Shown: in pieces, positions 26,818-36,384 of the stretch | Numbering within the stretch: the stretch's first letter is position 1 | How the letters are laid out: each line of letters begins with the position of its first letter | DNA from: Candidatus Alectryocaccomicrobium excrementavium | GTDB lineage: Bacteria; Bacillota; Clostridia; Christensenellales; Aristaeellaceae | Assembly (NCBI GenBank): GCA_018716755.1 | Contig: DVJN01000191.1 | Location: 1 to 42,999 of the forward strand | Length of the DNA stretch: 42,999 bases | Direction of reading: 5' to 3' | The notes under the pieces: generated by a model | The model's database searches: none | Told to the model about the DNA's origin: nothing | The model's input: only the letters and a program-made list of their open reading frames with translations | Program-made: the position numbers and the translations under genes

Positions 26818-27557
26818 AACGCGAATTCCGCCACCCGTTTGCCACCCGCGCGCTCGGCCAGAAGAGCCGACGCGCGGTTTTCCACATCGATCACGCCTGC
26901 TTCCGCCACGCGGCCCAGGCGCGGCGCCACTGCGCACACGAGCGCGGCAATCGCGCCGCGCCGCTGGTAGCTGGGCAATACGCGCGCCTCCGCCAGGCGA
27001 AAAAGCCGCCCATTGGGCAATACGATCATGTATCCCGCCAGCGCGCCGCGCACGCGCGCAATGGCGATTTGCGGCCGCGGCAGCGCAGCGAGGGTACGCG
27101 CCATTTGCGCCTCCGGCAGGCCCGCAACGCGCGCCACCTGCGCGCAAAGCGCGCGGCTAAGCCCACTCAAAGAAGCCTCCGCGCCAAACCGCTCCGCCAT
27201 TCGCGTCCAATCGCGCATATCCACGGGCACGGAAATTTCATATAAACGGTCGCGCCGCACCACCTGCGCCCCACACGCTTCCAAAATGCGCGCGTAGTGC
27301 GGCCCCTGCGCAGGCGAAAGACGGTCAGCGCGATCAAACCCAAAAATGCGCACGCCCTCGCCCAGCCGCGTAGGTGTGCGCGAAACCGGCCCGACGCATG
27401 CGCTCTCTCCCAGGCCAACCTGATATGCGAGGATGCGCGCAAACAATTCTCGCGCCGCCCCGATATCGTCCCGCAAATACAGGCGCGCAAAACAGCCGCG
27501 CGCCACTTCCGCGCGCGCAGCCACCCGCCCGCGCGACCGCACTTCGATCCCCGTCAT
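26787..27557 (-). CDS. GNAT-family acetyltransferase-like protein
   Basis: C-terminal ARVRGALAGYMIVLPNGRLFRLAEARVLPSYQRRGAIAALVCAV...NRASALLAERAGGK. Confidence 0.65.
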   Translation of the reverse strand: MTGIEVRSRGRVAARAEVARGCFARLYLRDDIGAARELFARILAYQVGLGESACVGPVSRTPTRLGEGVRIFGFDRADRLSPAQGPHYARILEACGAQVVRRDRLYEISVPVDMRDWTRMAERFGAEASLSGLSRALCAQVARVAGLPEAQMARTLAALPRPQIAIARVRGALAGYMIVLPNGRLFRLAEARVLPSYQRRGAIAALVCAVAPRLGRVAEAGVIDVENRASALLAERAGGKRVAEFAFYRLTKTCTT

Positions 27558-28117
27558 ATAAAATCGCTCAGCGCGGCCAGATCCCGCGCATAAATCTCTT
27601 TCAGCCGTGGGTTATACAGTACCGAAGCCGGATGGTACAGGGGGAAAATCCGCATGCCTTCCACCGAAAGCAGCTGCCCGTGCACCACCCCAATGGTGCG
27701 CTCCCGACCCGCCAGCGCCTTGAGCGCCACATTGCCCAGCGTAACCACCAGCGGCGCTTTCACCACCGCGAGTTCGCGCCTCAGCCAGGGCAAAAACAAC
27801 TCGATTTCCTCCCGTGTGGGCGGACGGTTAACAATGCGCCCCGCATCGCTCACGCGCGTCGGGCGGATTTTGACCACATTGGTAATGTACAGCTGCGCGC
27901 GATCCAGCCCCGTGGCCCGCAAAAATTCATCCAGATTCCGGCCCGCCTTGCCCACAAAGGGCTTTCCCTTGAGCGCTTCCTGCTCGCCGGGCGCTTCGCC
28001 CACAAGCGCCACGCGGGCACTTTCCTGCCCTTCTCCCAACACGAGCGGCTTGCTCTCCCCTTCGTATAAATCGGCAAAAAACGCGCGCATTTCCTGGTTC
28101 AGCCTGGAAAGCTTCAA
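27554..28117 (-). CDS. Uracil-DNA glycosylase family 4/5-like protein
   Basis: VALVGEAPGEQEALKGKPFVGKAGRNLDEFL; YITNVVKIRPT; LYHPASVL. Confidence 0.85.
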   Translation of the reverse strand: MKLSRLNQEMRAFFADLYEGESKPLVLGEGQESARVALVGEAPGEQEALKGKPFVGKAGRNLDEFLRATGLDRAQLYITNVVKIRPTRVSDAGRIVNRPPTREEIELFLPWLRRELAVVKAPLVVTLGNVALKALAGRERTIGVVHGQLLSVEGMRIFPLYHPASVLYNPRLKEIYARDLAALSDFI

Positions 28118-28137
28118 TGCTTCCTCTCCTCCCGGCG

Positions 28138-28362
28138 CTATTCTTCGGGCGAAACAATGGCGGTGTTAATCGCATATTCCACAGGCGCGAGCGTAACCGG
28201 AATGTCCGACCGCACCCAGGACACGAGCGATGCAATGAGCATTGTGCACACAAGGATTACCGCGCAACTGCCAACCACGCCCAAAAAATCCATTGTGCCC
28301 GCCATCGCCATAAACCGCTTGCGGCGGGAACGCATTTCGCGCTTTGTGTATACCTTCGCCAT
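28138..28362 (-). CDS. Small single-TM membrane protein, unknown function
   Basis: Basic N-terminus KVYTKREMRSRRKRF then TM FLGVVGSCAVILVCTMLIASLV; located between UDG and trmL. Confidence 0.6.
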   Translation of the reverse strand: MAKVYTKREMRSRRKRFMAMAGTMDFLGVVGSCAVILVCTMLIASLVSWVRSDIPVTLAPVEYAINTAIVSPEE

Positions 28363-28461
28363 GGAACGCCCCCTTTATTTATTCGTGAAACCCGTCCGCT
28401 TTATCCCCGCTGAACCCGCTTCTCTCTTTAGACGAAAACAGCCTCTCAACGGTTCCGCGAT

Positions 28462-28965
28462 TTACACATAATCGCGCCATTCAGGCAGGGCATAATCGCT
28501 CTCGTCTGCGAGGCCAGGAAAATCCAGCTGCCGGAGCGCCTCATAGGCCACAATGGCGACGGAATTCGACAAATTCAGGCTGCGCGCCTCGCGCCGCATA
28601 GGAATGCGAATGCACGCCTCCAGATTCGCAGCCAGAAGCGGCTCCGGCAACCCCCGCGTTTCCCGGCCAAAGACCAGGAAATCGCCATCATGGTATTGCG
28701 CCTGCGCATAGCTCCGCTTTGCCTTGGTGGTGGCAAAGAACATGCGCGCGCCCGGATAGGCCGCGCAAAAATCCGCCCAGGATTCGTGGACGTGGATTTC
28801 CGTCAAAAACCAGTAGTCCAGCCCCGCCCGCTTCATGTATTTGTCGTCCAGCGAAAAGCCCAGCGGCTTCACCAGGTGCAAAGCGCTCCCTGTCGCCGCG
28901 CAGGTGCGGGCGATATTGCCAGTGTTCTGCGGGATTTCCGGCTCCACAAGCACAATGTTCAGCAT
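28462..28965 (-). CDS. trmL: tRNA (cytidine(34)-2'-O)-methyltransferase
   Basis: MLNIVLVEPEIPQNTGNIARTCAATGSALHLVKPLGF; LVFGRETRGLP; SNSVAIVAYEALRQ. Confidence 0.93.
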   Translation of the reverse strand: MLNIVLVEPEIPQNTGNIARTCAATGSALHLVKPLGFSLDDKYMKRAGLDYWFLTEIHVHESWADFCAAYPGARMFFATTKAKRSYAQAQYHDGDFLVFGRETRGLPEPLLAANLEACIRIPMRREARSLNLSNSVAIVAYEALRQLDFPGLADESDYALPEWRDYV

Positions 28966-29789
28966 AATAAACGCTCCTCAATCGTCCGCGCCACGCCATC
29001 TTCTGCATTGGAAGGCGCGATATACCGGGCGTGTGTGCGCACCTGTGGATCCGCGTTTTCCATGGCGAAAGATTCACCCGCCCACTCAAGCATTTCCACA
29101 TCGTTCCAATAATCGCCAAAAGCCATTACCTGCTCGCGGGCAATGCCATAATGCGCGGCAAGGCGCGCCAGCCCTGTGCCTTTATTCACGCCAGGCTGAA
29201 TGATCTCCAGATTGTTCCAGCCGGAAGCGGCAATATCCACCGGGAAAGGGCTCAGCGCGGCGCGAATGCGCGCCAGCTTTTCCTTGTCCCGCGACATGAC
29301 GATCAGCTTGTATGCGTGCGGCGCGCCCTCCATATCGGTGCGGTCTGGCCGCTCCACCACGATCTCGTGGCGCATGCCGTCTTCCTCGACGACCTGGGGT
29401 ACATCGTGAAAGCGGAAATCCGCATCCAAAAATTCATCGTATATGTCATAGCGTGTGAACAGGTCAAAGTGCACCTTTTCCGCGCGCAAAATGGGCAAAA
29501 TCGCGCGCGTCACGCTTTCGGGCAAAAACGAATCGAAAAGCAGCGGCCCCATGCACGACGCATCGCCCCGCACACCGTTCACCGACAGCATGGGACTTTT
29601 CAGCCCCAGCTGCTTATAAAAGGCGCGAATGTTGAAAAAGCTGCGCCCGCTGGCCAGGATCACCTTGATGCCGCGTTCTTCGCAGCCGGTGAGCGCGCGT
29701 GCCGCTCGCGGGGAAATCGTGCCATTTGGCAAAAGCAGGGTGCCATCCATATCCATGGCCACCATGCGAATATCCTTCTTATCCTTCAT
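28959..29789 (-). CDS. HAD superfamily Cof-type hydrolase
   Basis: MVAMDMDGTLLLPNGTISPRAARAL; KGTGLARLAAHYGI; AFGDYWNDVEML; ATGA overlap with the upstream rluA-like gene. Confidence 0.9.
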   Translation of the reverse strand: MKDKKDIRMVAMDMDGTLLLPNGTISPRAARALTGCEERGIKVILASGRSFFNIRAFYKQLGLKSPMLSVNGVRGDASCMGPLLFDSFLPESVTRAILPILRAEKVHFDLFTRYDIYDEFLDADFRFHDVPQVVEEDGMRHEIVVERPDRTDMEGAPHAYKLIVMSRDKEKLARIRAALSPFPVDIAASGWNNLEIIQPGVNKGTGLARLAAHYGIAREQVMAFGDYWNDVEMLEWAGESFAMENADPQVRTHARYIAPSNAEDGVARTIEERLLC

Positions 29790-30631
29790 TCCGCAAAAAA
29801 CCTTCCCTTCGGCGCGGACCGCACATCCACGCTTTCGTATCGCAATCGCTCGCACCACAGTTGCGGCACAAAAACGCCCAACCTATGGTTGGCCGCGCGA
29901 TCGCCATATTTGTCGTCCTCAAGCAGGGGCAATCCGGCGTGCGCCAGATGCGCACGGATCTGGTGCGTGCGGCCAGTGAGCAGTTCCACGCTGAGCTGCG
30001 TCAGCCACACGCCGCTTTCCTGCGCGCATCGCAGGGCGCGGTAGCGCGTCAATATGCGCCGCGCGCCCGGAAACGGTTCGCGGCGAACGGATACGCGCGC
30101 CTGGCGCGCGTCCTTTTCCAAATAACCCTCCAGCAGCTGCTCCCCCACGCCCTGGCCCACCGCAACCGCGCGATATTCCTTGCGCACACCGCCGCTGGCA
30201 AATGCCTGCATAAGCCGCTCCAACGCCTGCGGCGTCTTGCCCGCCAACAGCGCGCCGCCCGTGCCCGCATCCAGCCGGTGCGCAATGCGCGCGCCAGGCC
30301 GCAGCCGTTCCAGCCTTCGCGCCACGGTATCCTCGCCAATTCCATCCGCATCCACATCCACGGGCAACCCGCTGGGCTTTTCCAGCGCCAGAATTCCCCC
30401 GTCTTCATACAAAATGGAGAGCGGCTGAGCAAAAAGCAGATCCTCCGGCAAATATACGCGCACCACGTCGCCCCCGCGCACCGCCTGCGCGCCCTTGTCC
30501 CCATTCACGCGCACATCGCGCCTTTTCCACGCGTCGCGCAGGGCCCAGCCGGGCGCCATCGGGTACGCCCGCGCCAAATACGCCCGCAGCGGCATTTCCC
30601 GCACGCCCTCCGGCACGCGATGTTCCACCAT
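29786..30631 (-). CDS. RluA-family pseudouridine synthase
   Basis: LALEKPSGLPVDVD; ARIAHRLDAGTGGALLAGKT; LLTGRTHQIRAHLAHAGLPLLEDDKYG. Confidence 0.9.
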   Translation of the reverse strand: MVEHRVPEGVREMPLRAYLARAYPMAPGWALRDAWKRRDVRVNGDKGAQAVRGGDVVRVYLPEDLLFAQPLSILYEDGGILALEKPSGLPVDVDADGIGEDTVARRLERLRPGARIAHRLDAGTGGALLAGKTPQALERLMQAFASGGVRKEYRAVAVGQGVGEQLLEGYLEKDARQARVSVRREPFPGARRILTRYRALRCAQESGVWLTQLSVELLTGRTHQIRAHLAHAGLPLLEDDKYGDRAANHRLGVFVPQLWCERLRYESVDVRSAPKGRFFAE

Positions 30632-30717
30632 CCTTCATCACCCATTTCAGCTTATCATATTTTTTGCCCACGCACAAGCCCCATTTGATGATATCTGCGA
30701 TAAAACGCTCTTTCCAC

Positions 30718-30742
30718 AAAAAAATGCGGCGTTTCCGCCGCA
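30718..30742 (-). terminator. Intrinsic terminator
   Basis: Minus: TGCGGCG-gaaa-CGCCGCA-TTTTTTT. Confidence 0.75.
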
Positions 30743-30768
30743 AATCTCAATTGCACCCACGCAGTGTT

Positions 30769-31185
30769 TCATTCCGCCGGCGTTTCGGATTCCGGCGGCC
30801 CATCATTCTCCCCGTTTTGCTTTTCCGGCGCGCTTTGCGCCGCGCCAGATTGCGGCCAATGGATCATGGCCTCGTGCGTTTCAAGCGCCGCGCCGCACTG
30901 CACGCAAAAGCGGTGCTCCTTGCGCTGCACCGCGCCACAGCGCGGGCAGCGCCGTTCATCGCGCAAAGCGTCCAGCTCGCACAGGAGCGACTCCACGCGC
31001 GCCTTCATGCCATCAATCCGGTTAACCAGTTCCGCCGCGCGCAGAGTATCCTTCGCGTAATACGCTTCGCCCAACGCGCGAAACGCCTGCGCCAGCGCGC
31101 CCCGGGCCTCGCCCAATTCAGCATTGCGCCGGGCCGTTTCTGCCAACGCGCGGGCGCGGGCGCTCACGCCTTTCCACTTTTCCAT
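30769..31185 (-). CDS. Zinc-ribbon protein with N-terminal helical region
   Basis: CPRCGAVQRKEHRFCVQCGAAL; start at MEKWKG. Confidence 0.65.
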   Translation of the reverse strand: MEKWKGVSARARALAETARRNAELGEARGALAQAFRALGEAYYAKDTLRAAELVNRIDGMKARVESLLCELDALRDERRCPRCGAVQRKEHRFCVQCGAALETHEAMIHWPQSGAAQSAPEKQNGENDGPPESETPAE

Positions 31186-31248
31186 GTCTCGCCCCCCTCT
31201 CCTTCCCAATGTATACGGCAGAGAAGCGATTCATGCGCGGACAGGCAC

Positions 31249-32397
31249 TTACCACTCGGTCACACAGCCATCCGCATCGCGCCAGATGGGATTGTGCCAG
31301 TCATGCCCTTCCCGCGCCATTTTGCGCACATAGTCCTCGTCCACCTCTACGCCGAGGCCGGGCGCGCGCAAAAGAGACACATGCCCCTTCTCATAGTGAA
31401 AAATTTCCGGATTTTTGATATAGCGCAGCAGGTCATACCCGGCGTTGTAATGAATATTCAGGCTCTGTTCCTGAATGAACGCGTTGGGCGAGCAGAAATC
31501 CACCTGTAGGCAAGCCGCCAACGCGATCGGGCCCAGCGGGCAATGCGGGGCAATCGCTACATCGAACGCCTCCGCCATGGCAGCAATTTTGCGGGTTTCC
31601 CAAATGCCGCCCGCGTGGCTCACGTCCGGCTGCAAAATATCCACTCCGCCGCGCAGAAGCATATTTTTAAAGCCCCAGCGCGTGTAATTGCGTTCACCCG
31701 TGGCGATGGGAATGTGGCTGGTGCGGGCGAGTTCCGCGAATACCTCTTCGTTTTCGCACAGCACCGGTTCTTCCACAAACATCAGCCGGAACGGTTCCAA
31801 CTCGTGCATCAGCTGCTTCGCCATGGTTTTGTGTACCCGGCCATGGAAATCCACGGCAACGCGCAATTCCTTGCCCACAGCTTCGCGGATTGCCGCCACG
31901 CGTTCCACTGCCGCATCCAGCTTATCATACGTATCAATCCACTTCAGCTCGTCGGTACCATTCATCTTCACCGCGCGATAGCCCTGCGCCAGGGCCTCTC
32001 GCGCCTGCGCCGCCACATCGCGGGGATGGTCGCCGCCAATCCAGCGGTATACTTCAATGCGCTCGCGCACCTTGCCGCCCAGAAAAGCGTACACGGGCAG
32101 GCCGTGGCGCTTGCCCTTGATGTCCCATAGCGCCTGCTCAATGCCTGAAATGGCGCTGGTCAGCACCGGGCCGCCGCGATAAAAGCCACCCCGGTAGAGC
32201 ATTTGAAACGCGTCTTCAATGTCCTCCGCGTCGTGCCCAATGAGCGCCTTCCCCATTTCCGAAACGCACGCGGCGACCGTAGCCGCCTTGCCTTCCACCA
32301 CCGGCTCGCCCCAGCCTACCAGGCCCGACTGCGTGGTGATTTTCACAAACAGCCAGCGCGGTGGCACCTGAAACCATTCTACGCTGCGAATTTTCAT
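31249..32397 (-). CDS. dgoD: Enolase-superfamily dehydratase, D-galactonate dehydratase-like
   Basis: MKIRSVEWFQVPPRWLFVKI; RVAVDFHGRVHKTMAKQL; LMFVEEPVL; IPIATGERNYTRWGFK; DILQPDVSHAGGIWETRKIAAMAE; IAPHCPLGPIALAACLQ. Confidence 0.8.
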   Translation of the reverse strand: MKIRSVEWFQVPPRWLFVKITTQSGLVGWGEPVVEGKAATVAACVSEMGKALIGHDAEDIEDAFQMLYRGGFYRGGPVLTSAISGIEQALWDIKGKRHGLPVYAFLGGKVRERIEVYRWIGGDHPRDVAAQAREALAQGYRAVKMNGTDELKWIDTYDKLDAAVERVAAIREAVGKELRVAVDFHGRVHKTMAKQLMHELEPFRLMFVEEPVLCENEEVFAELARTSHIPIATGERNYTRWGFKNMLLRGGVDILQPDVSHAGGIWETRKIAAMAEAFDVAIAPHCPLGPIALAACLQVDFCSPNAFIQEQSLNIHYNAGYDLLRYIKNPEIFHYEKGHVSLLRAPGLGVEVDEDYVRKMAREGHDWHNPIWRDADGCVTEW

Positions 32398-32415
32398 GCG
32401 CAAGCCCTCCCGATT

Positions 32416-33564
32416 TTATTGCTCCGCCGCTATGGCAATGGCAACGCCGTTGACTTCCACGCCCTCGTCCGCCCGGATCAGCAGGTATTTCACGCCGCCG
32501 ATCACACGGGTTTCCACCAGGTCGCTGCGTTCGGGGTTGACGTGCACCACCACGTCCGGCGTTCGTACCTCAAAGCGCTTGGCGTCCACAAGGTTCTGCG
32601 CGCTCAGTCCCACGCCCAGACCAAATTCCTCGTTGTATTTTTCCTCAAACGCCTTAACGCTTTCGTCGGAAACGCCGCAATTTTCCAGCACACGCCGCAC
32701 CTCCGCGCGCGAAATTTCTGCCGGTCCGGCCTCCTTGTCCGCAGCGGTTTCTTCGATGCGGTTAACAATTTCCTCGCGCACAGCCTGCGCCACGTCAAGA
32801 CTCAGCTCGTCGCCCAGCGCGTCCTCCAGCACCGCCTGAAAGGTTTCTTTCTGTTCCATGGCAGGCATGGGCGCGCCCACTTCGCCCATCGCGGCGGCGA
32901 TCAGCTCATCGTGCCGGTTGGCCGCGTCGCGCGTGTAGTATAGCGCGCCGGAAATATTGGGCGCGCGGTCGTCAAAGCGCGGGAACAAAAAGCCGATTTC
33001 CGGCGACGACACGACCCAGTCCATATCGCGGCTGTGGAATGCGTTGTCCTGGTCGAAATAGCTCAGCGCGGGCTTGGCCAGCTTGACCGGGCAGATGGCG
33101 CAAAGGACATAGGAAAACACCTCGTCGCCCGCGTCCTCGCCCGGCGCCTCGTCGCGCTCGCGCACGCGCATGGGCACATCATAAGTATCATGCAAGAGCA
33201 AAATCAGATAGTTGCCCTCCATCTCCAGCGCGTCTATCACCGATTGATAAAATGCCTCCACCGCTTCCTCATCGCGCAGGGCGCTATCTTTCAGTTCCAT
33301 CAACCGCGCATGCTGCGGACCATCCATCACCTGGCTGGCGTTGAAATCCAGCTCCAGCAGGTTCCTGGCGGGCACGCCAGAGAGTGTGCGTTTAAAGAGA
33401 GAAAGGTATTTTTCCGTTTCCTCCAGCGGCAGCGTCAGCAGCGAATGGGTAAATGTGGACACAATCTCGCGCTTTTCATTCACATAGCAGCCGCGCACGC
33501 AGGAAATGGCGTTTTTCTCCGGATTGAGGCGGCGGCGGATTTCCGCAATTTCTTTTCGATTCAT
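32416..33564 (-). CDS. DUF4317 family protein
   Basis: MNRKEIAEIRRRLNPEKNAISCVRGCYVNEKREIVSTF, recognised as DUF4317-like. Confidence 0.8.
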   Translation of the reverse strand: MNRKEIAEIRRRLNPEKNAISCVRGCYVNEKREIVSTFTHSLLTLPLEETEKYLSLFKRTLSGVPARNLLELDFNASQVMDGPQHARLMELKDSALRDEEAVEAFYQSVIDALEMEGNYLILLLHDTYDVPMRVRERDEAPGEDAGDEVFSYVLCAICPVKLAKPALSYFDQDNAFHSRDMDWVVSSPEIGFLFPRFDDRAPNISGALYYTRDAANRHDELIAAAMGEVGAPMPAMEQKETFQAVLEDALGDELSLDVAQAVREEIVNRIEETAADKEAGPAEISRAEVRRVLENCGVSDESVKAFEEKYNEEFGLGVGLSAQNLVDAKRFEVRTPDVVVHVNPERSDLVETRVIGGVKYLLIRADEGVEVNGVAIAIAAEQ

Positions 33565-33625
33565 CGTTTTCTCCTTGCATTCCTTCTATACCGGCTGCGC
33601 CGGTCCGAGTTCATTATAGCACAAA

Positions 33626-33702
33626 CCGCCCGCTTTTTCCAGCGGGCGGCGAAGGTGTTGACAAAATCAACACCCTTCGAAAAATGAAAAATCATTTTTT
33701 CG
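33626..33702. repeat. Three consecutive hairpins between DUF4317 and AraC genes
   Basis: CCGCCCGC/GCGGGCGG; GAAGGTGTTGA/TCAACACCCTTC; CGAAAAATGA/TCATTTTTTCG. Confidence 0.65.
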
Positions 33703-33739
33703 AGCATCCCCTATCGAAATAAACAGGTTTGTCAATGCT

Positions 33740-34624
33740 CTACGGCCTGTCGAACGGCTGCTTGGCATAGCGGCGCGCATATTCGCTGGGATTCATGCCA
33801 AACATCGCCTTAAACTCGCGCGAAAAATGGCTGATATGGGAAAATCCCACCTGCCGGCTCACCTCGCCCACCGCCACCTGCCCTCGCAACAGTTCTATGG
33901 CGCGCGCGAAGCGAAAGCGCCGCAGGTATTCCGACGGCGTGATGCCCAGGATGCGGTTGAACTGACGCGTTAAATGGTCGGCGCTCACGCCCACCTGGCG
34001 GGCAATATCCGCAATGGAAAGCTCCTGCGCGTAATCCGCCTCGATCAGTTCCATGGCGCGGCTCACATACCCGGTATACGCGCTGTCCCCGGTGCGCGAG
34101 GCAGAAAAGCGCGCGCTGAAAACGCGGGCAAGGAGCACCATGAATTCTACCAGCAATGCGCGGCTGCGCACCACCCAGCCGGTCTTCTGTGTGCCGCGCT
34201 CCTCCTGCATGGCGCGAAACAATTCCAACACGCGCTCCCGATCTTCCAGTTCCAGGTGCGCATGCAGCTTCCAGCCGCTGGAGGGGCCTTCGGCAAAGAA
34301 ATCCGCCATGCCGGGCAGCGTGCAAACCTCCTGGAGCGCGCCGCCCAGCGCCTCGGGCAAAAACAGAAAATTGATGATGCTCGCCGTGCGCCGTCCATGA
34401 TAAAAATGCTCGTCGCCCGGACGCACGGCGATGATGTCGCCCGCCAGGAGCAGGGCGCTTTCCCCGCCCAGCGCGTGCAACACAAAGCCATCCACCACGT
34501 ACACAATTTCAAAGAACTCGTGGCTGTGCGTGGCGCTTGCCGATTGCAATACTTCCGTAATCTTCGTGGGAAACTCGCGGTCATCGCTCACCGAGTCCCA
34601 GCGCATCCTGTATTCGCAGGCCAT
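33740..34624 (-). CDS. AraC-family transcriptional regulator with cupin sensor domain
   Basis: HSHEFFEIVYVVDG cupin-like; two HTH regions, LSIADIARQVGVSADHLTRQFNRILGITPSEYLRRFR and GEVSRQVGFSHISHFSREFKAMFGMNPSEYARRY. Confidence 0.9.
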   Translation of the reverse strand: MACEYRMRWDSVSDDREFPTKITEVLQSASATHSHEFFEIVYVVDGFVLHALGGESALLLAGDIIAVRPGDEHFYHGRRTASIINFLFLPEALGGALQEVCTLPGMADFFAEGPSSGWKLHAHLELEDRERVLELFRAMQEERGTQKTGWVVRSRALLVEFMVLLARVFSARFSASRTGDSAYTGYVSRAMELIEADYAQELSIADIARQVGVSADHLTRQFNRILGITPSEYLRRFRFARAIELLRGQVAVGEVSRQVGFSHISHFSREFKAMFGMNPSEYARRYAKQPFDRP

Positions 34625-34646
34625 TTTAATCCCCGATTCTGCCGCC

Positions 34647-35942
34647 TTACTGCCCCTGCTGTTCGCGGTCGTAGGCTTCCCACAGCGGGCGATACCGCTC
34701 CACGTTCGCATTGTGCTCCTCGAGCGTTTTGGCAAAGGCCAACGCGTCAGAGTCCGGTTCCGTGGCGCAGAAATAATAATACCCTTCCGCCATAAACGTC
34801 TCATCCGGGTGCAACGCGGCTTCCAGCGCCGCCTGCGAAGGATTGCAGATCGGCCCGGCGGGCAGTCCTGCAATCTGGTACGTGTTATAGGCCGATTGGG
34901 TCGCCAGCTGCTCGTTGGTGAGCGTAAAAGTATCCACACCCAGCGTGTATTTCACCGTCGGGTCGCTTTCCAGGCGCATGCCCGCATTCAGCCGGTTGTG
35001 GAACACCGCTGAAACCCGCGCGAAATCCTCCTGACTCCCGGCCTCCTTTTCGATCATCGAAGCGAGGATCAACGTCTGATCCATGGTAAGCGGCGAAACA
35101 TACCCTTCCTGAATGAGGTTGCCCTCTTCGTCATACTGCACACTATCCTCGGCATAGAACACGCGGTCGTACACCGTGTTGGTCTGCAAAACTAGGGTGC
35201 GGGCAATGCTTTCCGCACTGGCATTGGCGAACACGCGGTACGTATCCGGCGCGAGATACCCCTCCAGCTTGTATAACCGGTTGGAAAATCCCGCGGATTC
35301 ATACGCGTATTGCAGCGCGTAACTATCTGTGAGAAACAGTTCCGGCTGATTGCACACGGCGAGGAATTCGTCCCGGTTGGTGAGCGCGCCCACGGATACC
35401 AGATAATCCGCGATATCCTCGCACGTCCAGCCCGGGATGATGGTAATCGTGCGCTCGGTCGTCTCGCTGCCGCTGGCCAGCACGCCGATGATCTCCATCA
35501 CATCCATGGAAGGGGACAACTGATAGCTGCCATAATGGATGTCGTTCGTGATGCCCTGGAACGAAATGATGTACTTAAACAGGCCCTTGTTGCGCAAAAG
35601 GCCCTGCTCGTACAAATGCTCCGATATGGTCGAAATCGATTCACCGGAGGCGATGGTGAAGGTCACGGTTTCCTCGTTGTCCGGCTCCATGGGCATCAGG
35701 AAATTCTCATACACCTGGTTCCAGAGCGTAGCAACTATTCCCGCGACCAGCACAAACGCGCACAGGAAAATCATCACCGGCCGCAGAAAGCGCCACAACC
35801 AGTCATACCAGAAAAAGCCGTATTCGCGATCCTCGCGCAGCGTTTTTTCCGTATATCTTTCCTGCTTTGGGCGCTTATGCGCCGCTTTTTTGCCCTGTTG
35901 GCCCCTGCGCGCGGGCCGGTTGGCAGGATACCGTTTCGGCAT
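34647..35942 (-). CDS. mltG: Endolytic transglycosylase MltG (YceG-like)
   Basis: LEGYLAPDTYRV; LILASMIEKEAG; VFHNRLNAGMRLESDPTVKYTLG; YNTYQIAGLPAGPICNPSQAALEAALHP. Confidence 0.93.
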   Translation of the reverse strand: MPKRYPANRPARRGQQGKKAAHKRPKQERYTEKTLREDREYGFFWYDWLWRFLRPVMIFLCAFVLVAGIVATLWNQVYENFLMPMEPDNEETVTFTIASGESISTISEHLYEQGLLRNKGLFKYIISFQGITNDIHYGSYQLSPSMDVMEIIGVLASGSETTERTITIIPGWTCEDIADYLVSVGALTNRDEFLAVCNQPELFLTDSYALQYAYESAGFSNRLYKLEGYLAPDTYRVFANASAESIARTLVLQTNTVYDRVFYAEDSVQYDEEGNLIQEGYVSPLTMDQTLILASMIEKEAGSQEDFARVSAVFHNRLNAGMRLESDPTVKYTLGVDTFTLTNEQLATQSAYNTYQIAGLPAGPICNPSQAALEAALHPDETFMAEGYYYFCATEPDSDALAFAKTLEEHNANVERYRPLWEAYDREQQGQ

Positions 35943-35961
35943 GGTGTTTCTCCTACTATCG

Positions 35962-36315
35962 CTATTTCCCCGCGAGCGCGTCCAAATCGATGCCGGCCGC
36001 TTCCCCCAGAATCTGGAACACCTCTGAAAGCATGCGCTGGAAGCGGAATTCCGCCAGCATATACGCGCTCACATCGGGGTTGAATTGCAAAATGGACGCA
36101 AGGCGCTGCATCTTCTGCATCTCGTCTTCATCCACGCTTTTGCCGCTGGCAAGCGTCATCTGCATCCTGTATTGCAGGCGCTTGTATTCATCCAGCAGGG
36201 ATTTGTTGGTTGAATCGTCATAAGCCACCGCTTTGAGGCGGGTATACTCGCGGTATTCTTCCGTTTCCTTCAAAGCGCTGGCCAGCGCGCGCGCCTGATC
36301 GTAAATGTTCTCCAT
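35962..36315 (-). CDS. YlbF/YmcA family protein
   Basis: MENIYDQARALASALKETEEYREYTRLK...DEYKRLQYRMQM. Confidence 0.8.
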   Translation of the reverse strand: MENIYDQARALASALKETEEYREYTRLKAVAYDDSTNKSLLDEYKRLQYRMQMTLASGKSVDEDEMQKMQRLASILQFNPDVSAYMLAEFRFQRMLSEVFQILGEAAGIDLDALAGK

Positions 36316-36384
36316 AGCAGCATCCTCCACTTCTTTAGACGCGCGCGGCGAAAAAAAGTTTCGCCCGGCCAGCCCACCGCCGCG

